A model generated the notes under the pieces. That model did no database searches and was not told where the DNA came from. It saw nothing but the letters and a program-made list of their open reading frames with translations. From assembly GCA_003402375.1 (NCBI GenBank), contig QFXJ01000017.1:1-64000 (forward strand): DNA of 64,000 nucleotides, in the 5' to 3' direction. The translations under genes were made by a program, and so were the position numbers. Below, one piece after another: positions 61,621 through 64,000 of the stretch (position 1 is its first letter; each line of letters opens with the position of its first letter). Origin of the DNA: Candidatus Nitrotoga sp. CP45 (GTDB lineage: Bacteria > Pseudomonadota > Gammaproteobacteria > Burkholderiales > Gallionellaceae).

Positions 61621-64000
61621 TTAACGAACAAGTTCTCGCCATGTAATCCGGCCACGCAATCCTGCAGGACCTTTAGTAGCCGGCGTTTTCACTAGCGAAC
61701 CATCAGCTGTGGAAGATATTAATACATCATCCATTGCTCCCCTGATCCGCGTTACACCACCCACCGCAAATCCAATTTCTATACCTGCAGACAATCCATC
61801 ATTTTGGGCAACAACCCCATTTCTGTTAGTATCAAAAGTTGGAATAGAAAGCATTCCTCCCGTCAAGAAATCCACCGCATTTACAAATCCTTTGCCGCCA
61901 AAATCACAGGGGGAGACCGATGGGACAATGGTAGTAAATGCTAAAATACCATTCTCCAGAGTAGGAACGCCCGTCAGCCTTTCTCCAGAAACAGGCAGGT
62001 CAAAATACCACCCTTTTACAGTGGAAGAATAAGGCACCGGGTTCTGTGTGGCGGTTCTGGCCGTAGCGTTTGTCACAACCTGCTGAACTAAGTTTGTCGA
62101 TATGACCGACGTAGTCAGGTTATAGTCCCATACCCCATACATAGTCTGTGTACTTGTCGTTGTAGTATCCCCTGTTTCAAGGTATTTTCCAGTGCCGAAC
62201 ATAACCAATAGACCCCCTTTGGGGTGAAAAGTCACGACCGGTGGCGAAATGACCGGTTTACTAGTGCCTGACACAAAAAGTGGCGCGCCACTTAAAGCCA
62301 CACTCCAGCTGGCGGGGGTAGCAGAAGCGACATCAAATTTCCACAGATTACCCTTAATGTCGCCTGCGTAAATCACATCAATCAAACCATTTCCATCAAT
62401 ATCGAATGGCATGGGCGTGGAAAGGCCATTACCTGTACCCGCATCAGCGACTAGCTTGATATAATCTGTACCAATTGTCCAAGTGCCATCTTCACCACCG
62501 GTAATAAACAAGACATAAAGTACTGCTTTACCGCCAGCGCTGCTATAGCCATTACCTATCACCACAGCCCATTTATGGTTTTCCATCTGTACAATCTGGT
62601 TGGATTGGCTGGTAAAAGGATTAATCGGTGGAAGATTATGGCTGTAACCCATATCTGCATCATCGACATTAGTAAATTCCCAAAGTAACAAATCAGCTGC
62701 GTTTGCTGCGGTAAAACCAGCCGGATCTGTTATATCCAAGGCATAGTAACCTTGCCCACCCCCATTTAAACCACCCACGAGAACGCTTTTCCATCTGGGC
62801 GTTGCACCCACATAAGCATCTGCCACCATGGGAGAACCATCCACAAAATAGCGATGATTGGCATTGTAATCCTTGTCGCTCAACCTATTCAGATTCGCAT
62901 AAATCATGCTAGGCACATAAGCAATGAGCTCTTTACCTTCATCAGCTGCCGTACAGCCTGATGTTACGCCCTCAATACAGGCGTTAAAACCATGCAGCAT
63001 GCCGTCATTTGCCCCCACATAAACTACTGGTTTTCGATTTTTGTAGCTGGTTCGAAATGCAGCATAGCCCGCATAATCCACATCAGAATGCCCTGCATTG
63101 GGACGGCCTACATAAAATGGCCCCGAATTGACAATATCCCCCAATTTGCTGGCCGGACGACTACGAAATTTGTTTATCACATTTGCACTGGCACAGCTAA
63201 AAGTTCCACTGCCCTCATTAACCGCAACGCCACGCAAATAGGCAACCCGTTCCAAACCACAGTTATCGACTGTGCCTGCAACATCTTTATCCAGCAGTAC
63301 TTTTTGTGCCGTAGTCAAATTGGCATATTCAAACGGTACGCCATCACTACTACCCCTGGTTATGATAATACGGGCGGCAGGTACAATTGTGTCCGACGCA
63401 AGTGAGACGGCCCCTGCATTCCACTCTATCGCTCCTAACGTACCCGCTGCATTAATAGGGATTGATAATAGCTGTCCGGTCCAATCCCCACTATTAAATT
63501 TGGCTTGGTATATCCGGCCATTGGTTATCAATGAATTCGAATTGGCGGCCACAGCCGAAGCAGAGCCTGTGCGTGCCACAATAGTTGTTAATGCATTGGT
63601 CAAGGCATTAGCAAATGTAGTTGGGTCAGCGGCACTAAAAAAAGCGCCCCGGCTATTAACAGCGGCATGCCAGAGATCATCTATCTTGGCGGGGATGCTC
63701 GCGGTACCGGAAGGATCCGGCCATGTTTCCACGCCTGACGGCAAATGCGTAAGACTCCCACTCACGCCCAACCCCACTGTAAAAGTCACCATATGTTGCC
63801 AGAATGCCGGATCGGCAGCATTGGTTGGAACCTTGTTGAGCATATCGGTGCGTAAATCATTTTTCCAATAATGCATTGCCACATCGGCCAGGGTGTCACT
63901 GTAACTATCAGAATAAGGAAGCACAGGGGTATAGGTATACGTTGGTGGTGTAGCCGGAGAGGAATGGTTGGTAATACTGGCACCCGCCGTATTGTCAGAA
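61621..64000 (-). CDS. pilY1: Type IV pilus tip-associated adhesin PilY1, 3' part
   Basis: The frame is open to the window end, so the N-terminal part of the gene is missing; at least 792 codons are present. The visible part has PilY1 features: a VWA-like remnant near the upstream end (FFSAADPTTFANALTNAL), then a C-terminal beta-propeller with VYVGANDGMLHGFNA, YALDITDP and a calcium-binding loop in DIDGNGLIDVIYAGD, a second Asp-rich loop in DTNRNGVVAQND, and the conserved C-terminal GRITWRELVR. PilY1 sits at the pilus tip and acts in adhesion and mechanosensing. pilE follows 165 bp downstream. Confidence 0.92.
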   Translation of the reverse strand, partial: SDNTAGASITNHSSPATPPTYTYTPVLPYSDSYSDTLADVAMHYWKNDLRTDMLNKVPTNAADPAFWQHMVTFTVGLGVSGSLTHLPSGVETWPDPSGTASIPAKIDDLWHAAVNSRGAFFSAADPTTFANALTNALTTIVARTGSASAVAANSNSLITNGRIYQAKFNSGDWTGQLLSIPINAAGTLGAIEWNAGAVSLASDTIVPAARIIITRGSSDGVPFEYANLTTAQKVLLDKDVAGTVDNCGLERVAYLRGVAVNEGSGTFSCASANVINKFRSRPASKLGDIVNSGPFYVGRPNAGHSDVDYAGYAAFRTSYKNRKPVVYVGANDGMLHGFNACIEGVTSGCTAADEGKELIAYVPSMIYANLNRLSDKDYNANHRYFVDGSPMVADAYVGATPRWKSVLVGGLNGGGQGYYALDITDPAGFTAANAADLLLWEFTNVDDADMGYSHNLPPINPFTSQSNQIVQMENHKWAVVIGNGYSSAGGKAVLYVLFITGGEDGTWTIGTDYIKLVADAGTGNGLSTPMPFDIDGNGLIDVIYAGDIKGNLWKFDVASATPASWSVALSGAPLFVSGTSKPVISPPVVTFHPKGGLLVMFGTGKYLETGDTTTTSTQTMYGVWDYNLTTSVISTNLVQQVVTNATARTATQNPVPYSSTVKGWYFDLPVSGERLTGVPTLENGILAFTTIVPSVSPCDFGGKGFVNAVDFLTGGMLSIPTFDTNRNGVVAQNDGLSAGIEIGFAVGGVTRIRGAMDDVLISSTADGSLVKTPATKGPAGLRGRITWRELVR

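Overview
The window looks like a betaproteobacterial chromosome of moderate GC content, most likely from the Nitrosomonadales/Gallionellaceae side. This is an inference from synteny: his genes running into hinT-tatABC, lptFG divergent from pepA-holC-valS, and a type IV pilus (T4P) Pil-Chp system with a PilJ-like receptor. No rRNA, tRNA, CRISPR array or complete insertion sequence was found.

Layout. (1) 0.2-7.2 kb, minus strand: hisC-hisB-hisH-hisA-hisF-hisI-hisE-hinT-tatA-tatB-tatC, tightly packed; hisG and hisD are not upstream. (2) 7.9-22.6 kb: an E. coli-like (type II) cellulose locus that makes phosphoethanolamine (pEtN) cellulose. It is split into two convergent units, bcsB-bcsZ-bcsC (+) and dgkA-bcsE-bcsF-bcsQ-bcsA-bcsG (-). 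BcsF is a 55-residue gene. The diacylglycerol kinase at the head of the minus unit can recycle the diacylglycerol that BcsG releases. (3) 22.6-24.2 kb: a gene-poor stretch with a gene relic, a MITE-like element and a Fur box. (4) 24.2-32.6 kb: an iron-uptake island with a small unknown gene, fecI, fecR, a FecA-type receptor, a PepSY membrane protein and a DUF5916/CBM9 outer-membrane-type protein. (5) 32.8-42.5 kb: housekeeping genes lptG, lptF, pepA, holC, valS (in frame with an upstream extension), tusA-like and a BepA-like protease. Two related palindromic repeats flank the valS frame. (6) 42.6-50 kb, minus strand: a GT-C/TPR membrane protein, the major pilin pilA with a sigma-54 promoter, a GAF-GspE-type ATPase, an FHA protein and a PP2C phosphatase. 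A second identical MITE copy and an IS21-like relic lie between the FHA and ATPase genes. (7) 50.7-60.8 kb, plus strand: a Pil-Chp-type operon that begins with an adenylate cyclase-Ser/Thr kinase fusion, followed by a double-receiver response regulator, PilH, PilI, PilJ, ChpA-type CheA and two CheW-like proteins. (8) 61-64 kb, minus strand: pilE and the 3' part of pilY1, which runs off the window.

Regions 6-8 form one surface-motility neighbourhood. The most interesting reading is that cAMP synthesis, Ser/Thr phosphorylation (kinase, phosphatase, FHA reader) and two-component chemosensing of type IV pili are wired together genetically. The cyclase and kinase are one polypeptide, and its gene is stop-start coupled to the response regulator.
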